Positions 62,523 through 64,000 of a DNA stretch of 64,000 bases are shown here, piece after piece (positions within the stretch are counted from its first letter, which is position 1; every line of letters starts with the position of its first letter). A program made the position numbers and the translations under genes. The notes under the pieces were generated by a model that saw only the letters and a program-made list of their open reading frames with translations, searched no databases and had not been told where the DNA came from. This DNA comes from Planococcus sp. MB-3u-03 (GTDB lineage Bacteria > Bacillota > Bacilli > Bacillales_A > Planococcaceae): positions 3,267,501 to 3,331,500 of the forward strand of contig NZ_CP025135.1 in assembly GCF_002833405.1 (NCBI RefSeq), read 5' to 3'.

Positions 62523-63428
62523 TTAAAGAATCAGCAGCAATGCCGGAATGGTAACGATGCTCGCCAAGGTGCTGACGAACATTGCGCTCGATACCATGTC
62601 CGGGTTCATATTGAATTTGATGGCCAAAAGCGTCGTCGTGGCAGCCGCCGGAGTTGCCGCAGAAATGAGCAACACCTTCGCTTCCAGCGACCCTCCCGGA
62701 TACAGCCAGGCCAGCAGCACGAACGCGATCGCCGGGAACGCAGCCAATTTCAACACAGCCGCCGTCCCGATAAACTTCAGCACGGTCTTGATCTGAATCG
62801 ATGCCAAGGTAATTCCGAGCAGCGTCAATAGCACCGGCACCGCCGCCTGCCCGAGCAATCCCGTGGCATTGCCGAGCGCCTCAGGCACCCCGATGCCCGC
62901 TATTTTCAGAACCAGCCCGATCGTGATGGCAATAAATCCTGGCATACGGATGATGGTAATGAAAATCGCCTTCTTGGACACATCCGCATGATTCGAAGCA
63001 TAAAAAATGCCAGCTGAATTCATCAGCAAAGACTGCATGACGACGTAAATAATGGCGATCGCCATCCCTTCGTCCCCAAAGGCGAACAACACAATCGGCA
63101 AGCCGTAATTCCCGGTGTTCGGAAAAGCGCTCGCAAGCATCATCGTGTTGCGGTACGACAGATTCCACCCAAACACGATGCCAAGAAGCTTAATCAGCAC
63201 CGCAAATAGGACGAACAACAACACGGCAAACAGCACAATCCGCCCTAAATCCCCCAAATCCAGCGAAGACGTCGTGACGGAATGGAAAAATAAGGCCGGG
63301 CTGAACACGTAGATGCATAAATCCGACACCGGTTTCGTCTGGATGTCCATGAATCTGCCGACAAAAAAGCCGATGCCGAGCAAGATAAAGACCGGCAAAA
63401 TGACATTGATGATTTCACTGACAATCAC
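62523..63428 (-). CDS. AEC family transporter
   Basis: 301 residues, about ten transmembrane helices in two five-helix repeats. Family marks: LPVFILLGIGFFVGR at the start, SAFPNTGNYGLPIVLFAFG in the first repeat, and the related SAATPAAATTTLLA in the second. AEC carriers move malate, malonate or auxin-like organic acids. The 2-hydroxycarboxylate transporter gene 60 bp upstream on the same strand supports an organic-acid role. The start is probably GTG at 63428, after TGGAGAG; a GTG three codons earlier lies too close to that site. Confidence 0.88.
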   Translation of the reverse strand: MIVSEIINVILPVFILLGIGFFVGRFMDIQTKPVSDLCIYVFSPALFFHSVTTSSLDLGDLGRIVLFAVLLFVLFAVLIKLLGIVFGWNLSYRNTMMLASAFPNTGNYGLPIVLFAFGDEGMAIAIIYVVMQSLLMNSAGIFYASNHADVSKKAIFITIIRMPGFIAITIGLVLKIAGIGVPEALGNATGLLGQAAVPVLLTLLGITLASIQIKTVLKFIGTAAVLKLAAFPAIAFVLLAWLYPGGSLEAKVLLISAATPAAATTTLLAIKFNMNPDMVSSAMFVSTLASIVTIPALLLIL

Positions 63429-63489
63429 GGCGTTCACTCTCCATCAGAAAGAGGGAAAGGATTTCTCCCCTCCCCCAAAGTTTAATTTA

Positions 63490-64000
63490 TTAAATGAAAA
63501 ACGGGATAAACACACTGGCGAGTAATAAGATCAACGCGCCGCCGAGACGGGAGGAAATTTGCGCAAATGGCATCAATTCCATGCGTCTTGCCGCAGACAA
63601 CACCGCGACATCGCCCGTTCCGCCCATATTCGCCATACACAACCCTGCGGTGATCGCCGCTTCGATCGGGTAGAAGCCCATGAACTTCCCGACCACGCCA
63701 GCACCGATGACAGCACCGATGACAACCGCCAAGACGATGAGCACGTATTGGATGCTCAAGGCATTCAGCACGGCTTCAAGATCCGTATACGCGACCCCAA
63801 TGCCTACTAGCAAGGCGTTGGTCCAGTTGCGCGCCACGAACTCATACCACTGGCTCGCGCCTTCTACGATAATCTCCGGCATGACATTCGCCACTTTCAG
63901 TGCTGCCACCAAAATGATCATGATGGCGTACGGATGAAGTGGGATAAAATCACCCAATAAATTCCCTAAAATATAGAACGATACCGCAGCCAAGACGCCG
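63490..64000 (-). CDS. 2-hydroxycarboxylate transporter family protein (partial, 5' end outside window)
   Basis: The C-terminal 170 residues of a sodium:citrate/malate symporter of the 2HCT (CitS/CimH/MaeN) family. The re-entrant loop motif GLCMANMGGTGDVAVLSAARRMELMPFAQISSRLGGAL and the last helix ILLLASVFIPFFI are diagnostic. The frame is open to the window edge, so the N-terminal half and start are not seen. Imports a di- or tricarboxylate with sodium or protons. Probably co-transcribed with the AEC gene: the 61-bp gap has no terminator. Confidence 0.88.
   Translation of the reverse strand, partial: GVLAAVSFYILGNLLGDFIPLHPYAIMIILVAALKVANVMPEIIVEGASQWYEFVARNWTNALLVGIGVAYTDLEAVLNALSIQYVLIVLAVVIGAVIGAGVVGKFMGFYPIEAAITAGLCMANMGGTGDVAVLSAARRMELMPFAQISSRLGGALILLLASVFIPFFI

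Overview
The window looks like a chromosomal segment of a low-to-moderate GC Bacillota bacterium of the Planococcaceae (Planococcus or a close relative). This rests on the gene families (SwrC-type RND pump, SNF2/SWIM helicase, DUF4317, DUF4256, LURP-one YxjI, DUF3953), on sigma-A promoters and strong AGGAGG ribosome binding sites, on S-box riboswitches and PerR/Fur/PhoP-type boxes, and on a dispersed GC-rich intergenic repeat that I associate with this family from memory. No rRNA, tRNA, transposase, prophage, CRISPR array or plasmid function was seen.

Layout. 1-6.5 kb: lipoprotein, Pho-box-controlled alkaline phosphatase, RND efflux pump and its divergent TetR regulator. 6.5-12.7 kb: ilvE, Nudix hydrolase, laccase-domain protein, a repeat element, and a large SNF2 helicase. 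12.8-19.3 kb: SRPBCC protein, an unidentified structured small RNA, an ECF S-component, GNAT, mqo, tag and a run of small membrane proteins. 19.4-28.2 kb: Fur-controlled siderophore-binding lipoprotein, M42 peptidase, peptide-binding protein, YxjI, DUF4256, diguanylate cyclase and a lipoprotein. 28.4-30.8 kb: katG with a broken 3' end. 32.4-42.9 kb: a sulfur-amino-acid island with two SAM-I (S-box) leaders, one ahead of an Opp/Dpp-type five-gene transporter (with a 31-codon ORF in the leader) and one ahead of an amino-acid ABC transporter plus homocysteine S-methyltransferase. A serine esterase lies between them and a sarcosine oxidase beyond. 44.4-51.3 kb: a LacI-regulated sugar (or polyol) ABC transporter, Gfo/Idh oxidoreductase and divergent TIM-barrel isomerase, with three matching operators. 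51.6-53.9 kb: ahpC-ahpF behind a near-perfect PerR box. 54.0-58.3 kb: deaminase, DUF3298 lipoprotein, DUF4317 protein and a beta-propeller protein. 58.5-61.2 kb: an icaA-pgaD-icaB exopolysaccharide operon without icaC. 61.3-64.0 kb: a lipoprotein, an AEC carrier and the 3' part of a 2-hydroxycarboxylate transporter that runs off the window.

Working together. katG and ahpCF are a PerR-type peroxide response. The two S-box operons respond to S-adenosylmethionine and probably bring in methionine precursors, with MmuM methylating homocysteine. The LacI block is a self-contained sugar uptake and conversion unit. Three genes (katG, the sugar isomerase, and the lipoprotein at 61.3 kb) carry breaks that can all be explained by homopolymer tracts one base too short. 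This raises the question of consensus error against real decay. I found no clearly new multi-gene system. The best candidates for something undescribed are the small RNA at 13.43-13.54 kb, the S-box leader with its embedded ORF, and a palindrome shared by the alkaline phosphatase and ahpC upstream regions.
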